Positions 23,228 to 31,801 are shown, counted from the first letter of the stretch. The stretch: DNA of 35,610 bases from Hungateiclostridiaceae bacterium UBA1305 (GCA_002307275.1 DBTX01000072.1:7694-43303), one strand, 5' to 3'. Made by a program: numbers and translations. The notes: generated by a model not told the origin, from the letters alone.

Positions 23228-23273
23228 ACGTATTGAATATTAAGGTGTATAAATTGAAATACAAGAGGTTTTT

Positions 23274-24152
23274 ATGATCAAGAGCATGACCGGCTTTGGC
23301 CGAGGCGAGTTTGCACAGGGCGGCAAGGAATTTACAGTTGAAATAAAAACGGTAAACCACAGATATTCCGATGTTTTTATCAAAATGCCCAGACAGATGG
23401 GCTTTCTGGAGGACAAGGTAAGAGAACTTGTCAGCAAAGGTATTTCCAGGGGAAAGATCGATGTTTTCATTACATATTACAACTATAGCGATGACTCCAA
23501 AAGTGTCATATTTGATGAGGTTCTGGCAAAGACCTATATATCTGCAGTTGAGGCATTAAGAGACAAATTTGCGCTCAGTGATGACATTTCGGTCTCTCTG
23601 ATCGCCAAATTTCCGGATGTTCTGAAGGTTGAGCAGAATGAAGAGGATGAAGAGCTTTTATGGTCAATACTGAAGATCGCTGTTAAAAATGCGCTTTCTT
23701 CACTGGTCAAAATGAGGGAGAATGAGGGTGAAGGACTGAAAAATGTCCTTCTGGACAGGGCTTCCTATATTGAAGGCATCATATCGGAGATATCACAGCG
23801 CGCACCGGAAGTGCCTAAAGAATACAAAAATAAACTTGAGACACGGATAAAGGAATTGCTTGATCAGCAAACTATTGATGAGAACAGGATCGCAATGGAG
23901 GTTGCTGTTTTCGCGGACCGCTGCAGCATTGATGAAGAGCTTGTGAGGCTTGCAAGCCATATTGGGCAGATGCGGGAGGCACTTTTGATCGACCAGCCTG
24001 TCGGACGAAAACTGGATTTTTTGATACAGGAAATGAACAGGGAAATTAATACGATCGGTTCGAAAGCAAATGACTTGACAATTACCAGAAATGTTGTTGA
24101 GATAAAAAGCGAGATAGAAAAAGTCAGAGAACAGATTCAAAATATTGAGTAG
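23274..24152 (+). CDS. yicC: YicC family endoribonuclease
   Basis: Member of the YicC/YloC family, shown in other bacteria to be an RNA-cleaving enzyme. 292 residues. It starts with the family signature MIKSMTGFGRGE and ends in the DUF1732 domain (EMNREINTIGSKANDLTITR, then EIKSEIEKVREQIQN). The central region is helical. ATG 23274 is preceded by AAGAGG. It is followed after 9 bases by remA, the usual Firmicute pairing. Confidence 0.94.
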   Translation: MIKSMTGFGRGEFAQGGKEFTVEIKTVNHRYSDVFIKMPRQMGFLEDKVRELVSKGISRGKIDVFITYYNYSDDSKSVIFDEVLAKTYISAVEALRDKFALSDDISVSLIAKFPDVLKVEQNEEDEELLWSILKIAVKNALSSLVKMRENEGEGLKNVLLDRASYIEGIISEISQRAPEVPKEYKNKLETRIKELLDQQTIDENRIAMEVAVFADRCSIDEELVRLASHIGQMREALLIDQPVGRKLDFLIQEMNREINTIGSKANDLTITRNVVEIKSEIEKVREQIQNIE

Positions 24153-24161
24153 GAGGATTTT

Positions 24162-24440
24162 ATGAAGCTGATAAACATCGGTTTTGGCAACATCGTTTCG
24201 GCAAACAGGCTTGTAGCGATTGTTAGTCCGGAATCAGCACCAATAAAGAGGATCATTCAGGAAGCAAGGGACAGAGGGATGCTGATTGACGCAACATATG
24301 GCAGAAGAACCAGGGCAGTTATCATTACGGACAGCGATCACATCATTCTTTCAGCAGTACAGCCTGAAACAGTTGCACACAGACTGAATGTCAAGGATTC
24401 GGACGTTGCGGACGACAGCGACGAAATTGTTGAGGAATAA
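24162..24440 (+). CDS. remA: Extracellular matrix regulator RemA (DUF370)
   Basis: Small DNA-binding protein that activates matrix and osmoprotection genes in Bacillus. The 92-residue sequence has the hallmark MKLINIGFGNIVSANRLVAI and the arginine-rich TYGRRTRAVIITDSDHIILS. GTAGGAGG precedes ATG 24162. The C-terminus is acidic (DVADDSDEIVEE). rpoZ follows directly instead of gmk. Confidence 0.95.
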   Translation: MKLINIGFGNIVSANRLVAIVSPESAPIKRIIQEARDRGMLIDATYGRRTRAVIITDSDHIILSAVQPETVAHRLNVKDSDVADDSDEIVEE

Positions 24441-24461
24441 TTATTCAGGAGGTTTTTATAG

Positions 24462-24668
24462 ATGATATATCCAGCACTCGGTTCATTATTGAACAAGGTC
24501 GACAGCAGGTATACACTTGTGGTAGCTACCGCAAAAAGGGCCAGACAGTTGGCCGACGGTGCGCACAAACTGACAAGATGTGTGTCGGAGAAGCCTGTTA
24601 CGATAGCGCTGAATGAGATAAACGAAGACAAGATTACATATGTCAGGACTAAAAGCGGTATAAAGTAA
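24462..24668 (+). CDS. rpoZ: DNA-directed RNA polymerase omega subunit
   Basis: 68-residue omega subunit that supports assembly and stability of RNA polymerase around beta-prime. Family features visible: YPALGSLLNKVDSRYTLVVATAKRARQL, an assembly helix, and the KPVTIALNEINEDKITY segment. CAGGAGG lies upstream of ATG 24462. It lies 21 bases after remA, and a terminator follows. Confidence 0.95.
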   Translation: MIYPALGSLLNKVDSRYTLVVATAKRARQLADGAHKLTRCVSEKPVTIALNEINEDKITYVRTKSGIK

Positions 24669-24696
24669 ATTACAGTATGAGCGGTAAGGATAGTCA

Positions 24697-24741
24697 CAAG
24701 GCTAAGGTTCAAGGCATCTTTTACCTTAACCTTGTTTTTTT
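24697..24741 (+). terminator. Rho-independent terminator after rpoZ
   Basis: CAAGGCTAAGGT (24697-24708) and ACCTTAACCTTG (24723-24734) form a 12-bp stem with one mismatch, a 14-base loop and a run of T's. It separates yicC-remA-rpoZ from coaBC. Confidence 0.8.
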
Positions 24742-24762
24742 ATAAAGCATACATGGAACAAT

Positions 24763-24822
24763 AGTTTCACTTTTCCGTGGAGCGCTTATTCATAAGCGGT
24801 ATAGCGTAAGTATAGTGAAACT
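24763..24822 (+). promoter_or_regulatory. Structured leader of coaBC
   Basis: A closing stem AGTTTCACT (24763-24771) / AGTGAAACT (24814-24822) is perfect over 9 bp. It encloses a second perfect hairpin CGCTTA (24783-24788) / TAAGCG (24793-24798). A third small hairpin (ACCAG/CTGGT, 24841-24859) lies before the ribosome site. It does not match any riboswitch family I can recognise. It could be a protein- or ligand-responsive leader. Confidence 0.4.
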
Positions 24823-24880
24823 TCTGTTTCAGGTGTGCAAACCAGGAGAAATTTCTGGTATTCAGGAGGCGCGCGGAAAC

Positions 24881-26119
24881 ATGCATTTGAAGGGTAAATC
24901 GGTAGTTGTAGGTGTTTGCGGCGGTATTGCCGCATATAAGGTCGTTGACGTGGTCAGCAGGCTTAAAAAGCTTGATGCCGTGTTGGATGTCATTATGACC
25001 GATAACGCCTGTAAATTTGTTACTCCGCTTACGTTCAGATCGCTTTCGCACAGGCCGGTCATTACAGATATGTTCGAAGAGCCGGACCAATGGGATGTAA
25101 GGCACATATCACTGGCTCAGAAGGCCGATTTGTTTGTTATTGCTCCAGCCACGGCAAATATCATTGGCAAGCTTGCTGCAGGAATTGCCGATGATATGCT
25201 GACTACGACAGTAATGGCGACAAAAGCACCTGTTCTGATCGTACCGGCTATGAACTATAATATGTATGCGAATCCGGTGGTTCAGCAGAATATAAATACA
25301 TTGAAATTACGCGGATATATGTTTATGGAACCGGATACGGGAGTGATGGCGGCGGAAGGCGGCTCGGGAAAAGGGCGACTGCCTGAACCTCCGGTAATTG
25401 TTGAAACGATTCTGGAAATTCTGAAACCCGGAAGGGACCTTGAAGGCTTGAAGATACTTGTAACTGCGGGACCGACCAGAGAACCTGTCGATCCGGTACG
25501 ATACATCTCAAACCGCTCCTCTGGTAAGATGGGCTATGCGGTTGCCCAGGCGGCGTTGGAGCGGGGAGCCGAAGTGCTTCTCATCTCCGGTCCTGTATCG
25601 ATTGAAAGCCCCGCCGGTGCAGAAGTTATTTCAATAATGACCGCCCAGGAGATGTATGCGGCTGTGATGGAGAATTACATTTCCTCTGATATCATTGTAA
25701 TGCTTGCAGCCGTGGCTGATTACAGACCGGCAGAGGTTTCCGGCATCAAGATCAAGAAAAAGGACGATGAATTGACGCTCAGACTGGAGAAAACCGCGGA
25801 TATCCTAAGAGAACTGGGAAAGGTCAAGGATGGCAGGATACTGGTAGGATCCTGCGCTGAGACGAATGACCTGCTTGATAATGCCAGAAAGAAGATTGAG
25901 TCCAAAAATCTTGACATGATCATCGCAAATGATGTAACCATGAAGGGCGCCGGCTTTGAAGTTGATACCAACATTATTAAGCTTGTCAAAAAGGACGGAT
26001 CGATCGTTGATCTTCCCCTGATGAGCAAAAAAGAGGCGGCACATAGGATATTTGACGAAATTCATCCTTTTTTATGCAATGAAAAAAGAGTTAGCATCCT
26101 ATATCAGCGGGATAAATGA
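24881..26119 (+). CDS. coaBC: Bifunctional phosphopantothenoylcysteine decarboxylase/phosphopantothenate--cysteine ligase
   Basis: Two steps of coenzyme A synthesis. The N-terminal CoaC flavoprotein (about 1-180) keeps the catalytic His75 (VRHISLAQ) and Asn125 in PAMN. The C-terminal CoaB ligase (about 190-400) has AGPTREPVDPVRYISNRSSG, the KIKKKD lysines and the MIIANDV loop. ATG 24881 is preferred, with AGGAGG 11 bases upstream; the longer GTG reading from 24815 would begin inside the leader hairpin. The substrate-clamp motif usually written ACGDxGxGR reads AAEGGSGKGR here, so the cysteine that in the E. coli enzyme (Cys158) completes decarboxylation is missing. 412 residues, normal. Confidence 0.95.
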   Translation: MHLKGKSVVVGVCGGIAAYKVVDVVSRLKKLDAVLDVIMTDNACKFVTPLTFRSLSHRPVITDMFEEPDQWDVRHISLAQKADLFVIAPATANIIGKLAAGIADDMLTTTVMATKAPVLIVPAMNYNMYANPVVQQNINTLKLRGYMFMEPDTGVMAAEGGSGKGRLPEPPVIVETILEILKPGRDLEGLKILVTAGPTREPVDPVRYISNRSSGKMGYAVAQAALERGAEVLLISGPVSIESPAGAEVISIMTAQEMYAAVMENYISSDIIVMLAAVADYRPAEVSGIKIKKKDDELTLRLEKTADILRELGKVKDGRILVGSCAETNDLLDNARKKIESKNLDMIIANDVTMKGAGFEVDTNIIKLVKKDGSIVDLPLMSKKEAAHRIFDEIHPFLCNEKRVSILYQRDK

Positions 26120-26155
26120 AATTGAACATAAATTATAAAGTGGAGGCTTCATTCA

Positions 26156-27544
26156 ATGTTAACTGAGAAATCAATGGAAAAGATTGTTGCACTATCGAAA
26201 AACAGAGGCTTTGTGTTTCCGGGCTCGGATATTTACGGAGGTCTTGCGAATTCCTGGGATTACGGCCCTTTGGGTGTAGAACTGAAAAACAATGTGAAGA
26301 AGGCCTGGTGGAAAAAGTTCGTACAGGAAAGTACTTATAATGTCGGTGTCGACTGCGCCATACTCATGAATCCGCAGGTTTGGGTGGCATCAGGTCATGT
26401 AGGCGGCTTCAGTGATCCTCTGATCGACTGCAGGGATTGCAAGACGAGGCACAGGGCCGATAAACTGATCGAGGACTGGAACAATGCAAATGGGATCACG
26501 CTTTCTGTAGATGGCTGGAAAAACGACCAGCTGATGGACTACATAAAGGAGAAGGGTGTTAAGTGCCCTGAATGCGGTTCCGGCAACTTTACGGATATCA
26601 GGAAATTCAATCTGATGTTCAAAACCTTTCAGGGTGTGACAGAGGATTCAAAGGCGGAAGTTTACCTGAGACCTGAAACTGCACAGGGAATCTTCGTTAA
26701 TTTCAAGAATGTACAGAGATCAACAAGAAAGAAGATACCGTTTGGCATCGGCCAGATCGGTAAATCTTTCAGAAATGAGATCACCCCGGGCAATTTCATC
26801 TTCAGGATTCGTGAATTTGAACAGATGGAGCTGGAGTTCTTCTGTGAGCCGGGTAAGGATCCTGAATGGTTTGCCTACTGGAAGGATTTCTGCTACAAGT
26901 GGCTGCTGAAACTTGGCCTGACTGCAGAAAACCTGAAACTAAGGGATCACCAAAAAGAGGAATTGTCACACTACAGTAATGCGACCACCGACATAGAGTT
27001 CAAGTTCCCGTTCGGCTGGGGTGAATTATGGGGAATTGCCAGCAGAACCGATTTCGACCTGAAACAGCATATGGAGCACTCAAAGGATGACCTCTCCTAC
27101 TTTGATCCTGCGACGAACGAGAAATATGTGCCTTACTGTATAGAGCCTTCACTTGGTGCAGACAGAGTGACGCTTGCGTTCCTGTGCGATGCCTATGATG
27201 AGGAGCAGGTTGCTGAAGGCGATGTCAGGACCGTGATGCATTTCCATCCGGCAATCGCACCGATTAAGATCGGCATTCTGCCTCTTTCCAAGAAGCTGGG
27301 GGAGGATGCCTTCAAGGTATACGAGACGCTGATACGGAAATATGTGTGCGAATACGATGAGACCGGCAGTATCGGCAAGCGATACAGAAGACAGGACGAG
27401 ATAGGGACACCGTTCTGCATCACCTTTGACTTTGATTCCCTGGAAGATGCCAGCGTTACGATCAGGGATCGAGACACGATGGTTCAGGAAAGAATAAAGA
27501 TCGACGAACTTGATGCCTATTTCGAGAAAAAGTTTGAATTTTAA
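26156..27544 (+). CDS. glyS: Glycine--tRNA ligase (homodimeric GlyQS type)
   Basis: Charges tRNA-Gly with glycine. The single-chain alpha-2 type (462 residues) begins with EKIVALSKNRGFVFPGSDIY. It carries two Cys pairs (DCRDC, CPECG) of the zinc-like insertion, LRPETAQGIFVNFKNV, motif 2 (GIGQIGKSFRNEITPG), the PSLGADRVTLAFL motif 3 region and a C-terminal anticodon-binding domain. GGAGG is upstream of ATG 26156. It follows coaBC after 36 bases, so no T-box leader fits before it. The Bacillus neighbour priA is not found here. Confidence 0.97.
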   Translation: MLTEKSMEKIVALSKNRGFVFPGSDIYGGLANSWDYGPLGVELKNNVKKAWWKKFVQESTYNVGVDCAILMNPQVWVASGHVGGFSDPLIDCRDCKTRHRADKLIEDWNNANGITLSVDGWKNDQLMDYIKEKGVKCPECGSGNFTDIRKFNLMFKTFQGVTEDSKAEVYLRPETAQGIFVNFKNVQRSTRKKIPFGIGQIGKSFRNEITPGNFIFRIREFEQMELEFFCEPGKDPEWFAYWKDFCYKWLLKLGLTAENLKLRDHQKEELSHYSNATTDIEFKFPFGWGELWGIASRTDFDLKQHMEHSKDDLSYFDPATNEKYVPYCIEPSLGADRVTLAFLCDAYDEEQVAEGDVRTVMHFHPAIAPIKIGILPLSKKLGEDAFKVYETLIRKYVCEYDETGSIGKRYRRQDEIGTPFCITFDFDSLEDASVTIRDRDTMVQERIKIDELDAYFEKKFEF

Positions 27545-27567
27545 TTAAGAATTTCTTCAAGGAATGC

Positions 27568-27600
27568 AGGGCTTGATTTTTATCAAGCTCTTTCTTTTTG
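27568..27600 (+). terminator. Rho-independent terminator after glyS
   Basis: AGGGCTTGA (27568-27576), loop TTTTTA, TCAAGCTCT (27583-27591), one G-U pair, then TTCTTTTT. It closes the coaBC-glyS unit and marks the left edge of the EET block. Confidence 0.85.
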
Positions 27601-27658
27601 TGGCGCCAAATCCTTTCATATACAATCTTGAAGCTCAAGTGATAAAAGAAGCTAAAAA

Positions 27659-27787
27659 TTGTTACACTAACAACATAAAAAGTAAAATAGTTTTGGGATC
27701 GCAAAAAATAGTCGTTTCAATTTGTAAATAAGGGGAAATTAACTAGTTGAAGTTTTCAATAAATTGGGCTATTGAAATATTTCAATA
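27659..27787. promoter_or_regulatory. Palindromes in the ndh2 upstream region
   Basis: Two separate dyads lie in this otherwise empty, A+T-rich gap (27545-27863). TTGTTA-CAC-TAACAA (27659-27673) has the half-sites of a Rex operator, but the spacing is 3 bp shorter than usual. TATTGAAATATTTCAATA (27770-27787) is a perfect 18-bp palindrome, and a third TTCAATA half-site lies at 27755-27761. They suggest binding of one or more regulators ahead of the electron-transfer operon. Confidence 0.45.
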
Positions 27788-27792
27788 ATATA

Positions 27793-27810
27793 TTGTTAAA
27801 TTGTTGACAT
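27793..27810. promoter_or_regulatory. Rex-like operator over the -35 of ndh2
   Basis: TTGTTAA-ATTG-TTGACAT matches the Rex consensus TTGTTAA-N4-TTAACAA at 12 of 14 specified positions. Its right half contains a perfect TTGACA (27804-27809) that would be the -35 box; the -10 is poorly defined (A-rich, near 27827-27837). Rex senses NADH/NAD and represses ndh in Bacillus, so control of an NADH dehydrogenase gene fits. Confidence 0.6.
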
Positions 27811-27863
27811 TGAAAATAAAATTTGAGAAAATAAATAGGAGAAGACGTATTTAGGAGATATAT

Positions 27864-29825
27864 ATGAATAAAAGAATTGTAATAGTCGGAGCTGGTTATT
27901 CCGGTATTTTAACTGCTAAGAAGCTGGAAAAGAAATTCAGGAAGAACAATGATGTTACAATAACTATTATTGATAAAAACCCCTTCCATACAATGCTGAC
28001 AGAATTGCATGAAGTCGCGGCAGGCAGGGTTGATGAGGAGAGCATCAGGATCAGCCTGAAGAGAGTATTTGCCGGCAGGAAGGTTGATGTAAAGCACGAT
28101 AATGTCAATTCGATCGACTTTGCTAAAAAACTTGTCGTTGGAAATAAAGAAAGCTATGGATATGATTACCTTGTTTTATCGGCAGGCTCGAAACCCACCT
28201 TTTTCGGCGTAGAGGGCGCGCAGGAGCATGCTTTCAAGCTCTGGTCCTATGAGGATTCGATTATTCTGAAAAATCAGATTCTGGATGCATTCAGAAAAGC
28301 TTTAGTAGAAACAAATCTTGACGAGAAGAAAAGATTGCTGACTTTCCACATAGTAGGCGCGGGCTTTACCGGCGCCGAGATGGCGGGAGAGCTTGCAGAA
28401 TTCGTTCCTGTCCTGTGTGATCAGTTTGAAATGGATAGGGAGCTTGTGTCTATCACTGTCATTGATATTCTGCCGAGAACGGTACCATCCCTGCCTGAAA
28501 AGCTTTCAGCAAAGGTAGAGAGGCGCCTGAACAGGATGGGTGTCCGTATATTGCTCAATACAAGCGTTGTCCGAATAGGAAAGGATTTTATCGATTCAAA
28601 ATTAAATGATGTGCTGACACGGGAAAGTTCCGGAACGATAATCTGGGCAGCCGGGATAGAGGCCTCCGAAATAACGGGAAAAGCTGCACAAGCGCTTAAA
28701 TCAGGCGGGAGAGGCAGAATAGTCCTGGATCCGTATCTGCGTTCTCTGGACAATGAAAGTGTATATGTGGTCGGAGACAGCATGTTGTATACACCGGAGG
28801 GTGAAGAGCGTCCTGTACCTCTTGTGGTGGAAAACTGTGAACTAAGTGCAGCAACAGCTGGCCACAACATCATATGTGATCTCACCGGAGAAGGTGAGAA
28901 GGAAGAATATAAGCCGAAATTCCATGGGATTATGGTCAGCCTTGGCGGACGTTATGGTGTGGCACAAGTTGGTACGCCCAAAAACATGTTCAGCCTCGCT
29001 TCGTTTTTCGCAATGTTTGTGAAGCATTTCATCAATATAATCTATTATATTCAGGTTCTGGGCTGGAATAAGGTGTTCAGCTACCTGAAGCATGAGTTCT
29101 TTACAATCAGGCATCGCAGAAGCTTTGTCGGCGGACATCTGTCAAACAGGACACCAAGCTTCCTGACGGTTCCGCTCAGAATTTTCCTTGGTGCCGTATG
29201 GTTATTCGAAGGGGTCATGAAAATCGTCGAGGGTTGGTTCAATACACCGAAGCTTACTGGATTTTTCAGCGGCGCCAGCGAATGGTACAACAGTATACTC
29301 AACGGTGCAGGCGGTGCGACGGATGGAACCAGCGCAGCGACAGCCGAAGGCGGCGTTGAGGCAGTAAAGGCTGCTGGAACGACTATAATGAATTTCGATT
29401 TTCTTGGTTTGTTCAGACTGATTTTTGTCAGCGGGAAAGATCTTGCAAATTCAACGATCAGCGATTATGCGTTTAAAATCGATATCCCGCTGATGAACAG
29501 CTTCCTTGACAAGTTTATCCTTCCGAACAATACGATGCAGATGATTATGCAGATTTTCATCGTTTTAGCGGAGATCCTTATAGGTCTGGCATTGATCGGC
29601 GGGCTTTTCACTACACCCGCATCCGCCGTGTCCCTGATTCTTCAGGTGATGTTTGTTACGACAACAGGTCTGTACCTTGGGACCTTCTGGATGATATTCG
29701 CGGGGGTCGCCGTATTGGTCGGAGCAGGCAGAACCTTTGGACTCGATTATTATGTCATGCCGCTTCTCAAGTCAAATTGGAAAAAAGTAAAGTTCGCCAG
29801 AAAGTGGTATTTATATAATGACTGA
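27864..29825 (+). CDS. ndh2: EET-type NADH:quinone dehydrogenase Ndh2 with C-terminal membrane domain
   Basis: Type II NADH dehydrogenase (about residues 1-425) fused to a multi-helix DoxX-like membrane domain (about 428-640). The FAD loop is VIVGAGYSG (about 6-14), the NADH loop FHIVGAGFTGAEMAGEL (about 161-177) and the second FAD contact VYVVGDSMLY (about 300). Membrane helices include TVPLRIFLGAVWLFEGVMKI, QIFIVLAEILIGLALIGGL and FWMIFAGVAVLVGAG. A Gly/Ala-rich loop interrupts the first two. Ordinary NDH-2 proteins have about 400 residues; the membrane extension is the mark of the enzyme that feeds flavin-based extracellular electron transfer in Listeria. ATG 27864 follows TAGGAGA. First gene of the operon, behind a Rex-like site; its stop overlaps dmkB. 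Confidence 0.9.
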   Translation: MNKRIVIVGAGYSGILTAKKLEKKFRKNNDVTITIIDKNPFHTMLTELHEVAAGRVDEESIRISLKRVFAGRKVDVKHDNVNSIDFAKKLVVGNKESYGYDYLVLSAGSKPTFFGVEGAQEHAFKLWSYEDSIILKNQILDAFRKALVETNLDEKKRLLTFHIVGAGFTGAEMAGELAEFVPVLCDQFEMDRELVSITVIDILPRTVPSLPEKLSAKVERRLNRMGVRILLNTSVVRIGKDFIDSKLNDVLTRESSGTIIWAAGIEASEITGKAAQALKSGGRGRIVLDPYLRSLDNESVYVVGDSMLYTPEGEERPVPLVVENCELSAATAGHNIICDLTGEGEKEEYKPKFHGIMVSLGGRYGVAQVGTPKNMFSLASFFAMFVKHFINIIYYIQVLGWNKVFSYLKHEFFTIRHRRSFVGGHLSNRTPSFLTVPLRIFLGAVWLFEGVMKIVEGWFNTPKLTGFFSGASEWYNSILNGAGGATDGTSAATAEGGVEAVKAAGTTIMNFDFLGLFRLIFVSGKDLANSTISDYAFKIDIPLMNSFLDKFILPNNTMQMIMQIFIVLAEILIGLALIGGLFTTPASAVSLILQVMFVTTTGLYLGTFWMIFAGVAVLVGAGRTFGLDYYVMPLLKSNWKKVKFARKWYLYND

Positions 29826-30798
29826 TGAAAATGCGAGGAAAGAGGACACAGTTGAATATATTTCATATGACAGTGCCCTGAAGCTCGCAAAGGAAGAGGC
29901 AGACGGCGCATTATCCCGCTCGCCCTCCGTCATACGTGAATATACAAGCCATCTGATCGGTTCCAGGGGCAAGTTTATCCGTGCTGTCTCATTACTTACC
30001 TGCGCCCGTAACGAGGAGGACCTGATTCATCCCAATGCGGTAAAGATGGCAGCTTCTATTGAAATATTACACCTTGCCACACTTGTTCATGACGATGTGA
30101 TTGACGATGCCGATACCAGAAGAGGGTTTCCTGCTCTTCAGAAAAAATACGGGAAGAAAACAGCGGTCATCTGCGGCGACTATCTTTTATGTGTTGCACT
30201 AAAATTAGCATCCTCTGTGACAAACAGGCAGGACTATCTTAATATGGACACACCGGATTATATGGTGAGAGTATGCTTTGGAGAATTGAGCCAACATATC
30301 AACAACGGCAATTTTGACCTGTCGGTTTACCGATATCTTAAGATCATATCCGGAAAGACAGCGGCGTTGTTTGAGGCATCCTTCCATGCCGGAGCGGTCC
30401 TTTCAGGATGTGACATGGCGGAAATCAACAAATACAAGCGTCTTGGCAGGTATGTCGGCATGATATTCCAGCTGATAGATGATTGTATGGACTTTGAGGC
30501 GACTGAAAGTGTTGCCGGGAAACCCGTACAATCGGATTTTGAACAGAAGGTGGTAACCCTGCCGCTAATCCATACGCTGAAAAATTTACTTGGCTTTAAA
30601 GAAAAAGTAAGAGAAAATGAGGTCAACAGGAACCAGATTGATGAAGCCGTCACGAACGCAGGCGGTTTGGCTTATACAAGAATGATCGCAAAGAAATATT
30701 ATAATAAATATATAAAGACGATGAACGGACTGGATATTACCGAAGATAAGAAAAAAGGACTGCAAGCCATTTTAGACAAGGCTTTCAGGGTATTTTGA
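29818..30798 (+). CDS. dmkB: Polyprenyl diphosphate synthase (DmkB type)
   Basis: Trans-isoprenyl diphosphate synthase of 326 residues that would make the side chain for a dedicated quinone. Both aspartate-rich motifs are present: DDVIDDADTRRG (about 92-103) and DDCMDFEATESVAGKPVQSD (about 221-240), with KFIRAVSLLTC and the GKTAALF segment between. Its ATG lies 8 bases inside ndh2, so translation is coupled. In the Listeria EET locus the corresponding product, with DmkA, makes a demethylmenaquinone separate from the respiratory pool. The chain length made cannot be read from sequence. Confidence 0.87.
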   Translation: MTDENARKEDTVEYISYDSALKLAKEEADGALSRSPSVIREYTSHLIGSRGKFIRAVSLLTCARNEEDLIHPNAVKMAASIEILHLATLVHDDVIDDADTRRGFPALQKKYGKKTAVICGDYLLCVALKLASSVTNRQDYLNMDTPDYMVRVCFGELSQHINNGNFDLSVYRYLKIISGKTAALFEASFHAGAVLSGCDMAEINKYKRLGRYVGMIFQLIDDCMDFEATESVAGKPVQSDFEQKVVTLPLIHTLKNLLGFKEKVRENEVNRNQIDEAVTNAGGLAYTRMIAKKYYNKYIKTMNGLDITEDKKKGLQAILDKAFRVF

Positions 30799-30865
30799 GA
30801 GTCAATGACAAAAATGTTTGCACGAGCTTGGGACGTTTGAGGGCATCAAAGATAAAGGAGGCGAA

Positions 30866-31768
30866 ATGATGATTGACAGGTTTTTGAATTATGTTGAAAT
30901 AAAAACCAAGATCACAAGTTTATTTACATTTTTTATGACACTTGCCTTTCTTTTTTATAAGGAACAACAGATCAACTGGCATCGGACGATTATCTTTTTC
31001 TCCTCAATGTTCCTGTTTGATCTGACGACGACTGCAATCAACAATTATATCGATACGAAAAACAATGACCAAAAACTGCAGTTTAAACGAAAAACAGCCC
31101 TGATGATCATCTATGCGCTCTTTGCCTTCAGCACGGTTCTGGGCTTGTACCTCGCCTATATTACAGATATCGTCATACTGCTGCTCGGAGGGCTTTGCTT
31201 TTTATGCGGGGTGCTGTACACTTATGGACCGGTTCCGATATCAAGGCAGCCATTGGGTGAGATCCTGTCGGGAATATTCTACGGCTTGTTCATTCCATTC
31301 ATTTTATTATATGTGAATATGCCTGCAGGGACGTTTCTTTCTTTGAACCTTGGGTGGGACAGGATTGGTATCAGCTTCATGGTTTGGCCAGTGGTCACTT
31401 TACTGCTGTTTTCGGTAGCTCCGGTCTGTACTACGGCAAACATCATGCTTGCCAACAATATCTGCGATGTTGAGAAGGATGTTGCGGTCAAACGTTACAC
31501 GCTGCCGTATTATCTGGGCAGAAAGGCCCTTTATCTGTTTGCCGGGATATACTACCTTACATATGCCGCAACAGTCCTCATGGTGATGCTTGGAATCCTG
31601 TCACCGTTATGCCTGCTGTCACTTCTGACAATATTCATCGTACGGAAAAATATCGGTACATTCCTGAAACGGCAGGATAAGGCTGAAACATTCATTGTAT
31701 CGATCATTAACTTTGTCGTGATAATGGGAAGCAATACGCTGCTGATATTTATCAGTGCCTTGTTATAA
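30866..31768 (+). CDS. dmkA: UbiA/MenA family prenyltransferase (DmkA type)
   Basis: Integral-membrane prenyltransferase expected to join the DmkB polyprenyl chain to 1,4-dihydroxy-2-naphthoate. 300 residues with about nine hydrophobic helices. The two family motifs are NNYIDTKNND (about 56-65) and NNICDVEKDVAVKRYTLP (about 196-213), with the Asp pairs that bind Mg-diphosphate. AAAGGAGG precedes two adjacent ATGs (30866 and 30869); the in-frame TTG at 30818 has no ribosome site. No menaquinone ring-synthesis genes are in the window, so the naphthoate may come from elsewhere in the genome or from other bacteria. Confidence 0.88.
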   Translation: MMIDRFLNYVEIKTKITSLFTFFMTLAFLFYKEQQINWHRTIIFFSSMFLFDLTTTAINNYIDTKNNDQKLQFKRKTALMIIYALFAFSTVLGLYLAYITDIVILLLGGLCFLCGVLYTYGPVPISRQPLGEILSGIFYGLFIPFILLYVNMPAGTFLSLNLGWDRIGISFMVWPVVTLLLFSVAPVCTTANIMLANNICDVEKDVAVKRYTLPYYLGRKALYLFAGIYYLTYAATVLMVMLGILSPLCLLSLLTIFIVRKNIGTFLKRQDKAETFIVSIINFVVIMGSNTLLIFISALL

Positions 31769-31801
31769 TTATATCGCAGCGGATAATGGGAGTATAAAGA
31801 A

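Noticed and set aside
24338..24712. 124-codon minus-strand frame over remA and rpoZ
   Set aside because: Opposite two strongly supported genes and across their terminator.
26120..26155. T-box riboswitch before glyS
   Set aside because: Only 36 bases separate coaBC from glyS, too short for a T-box, and there is no terminator.
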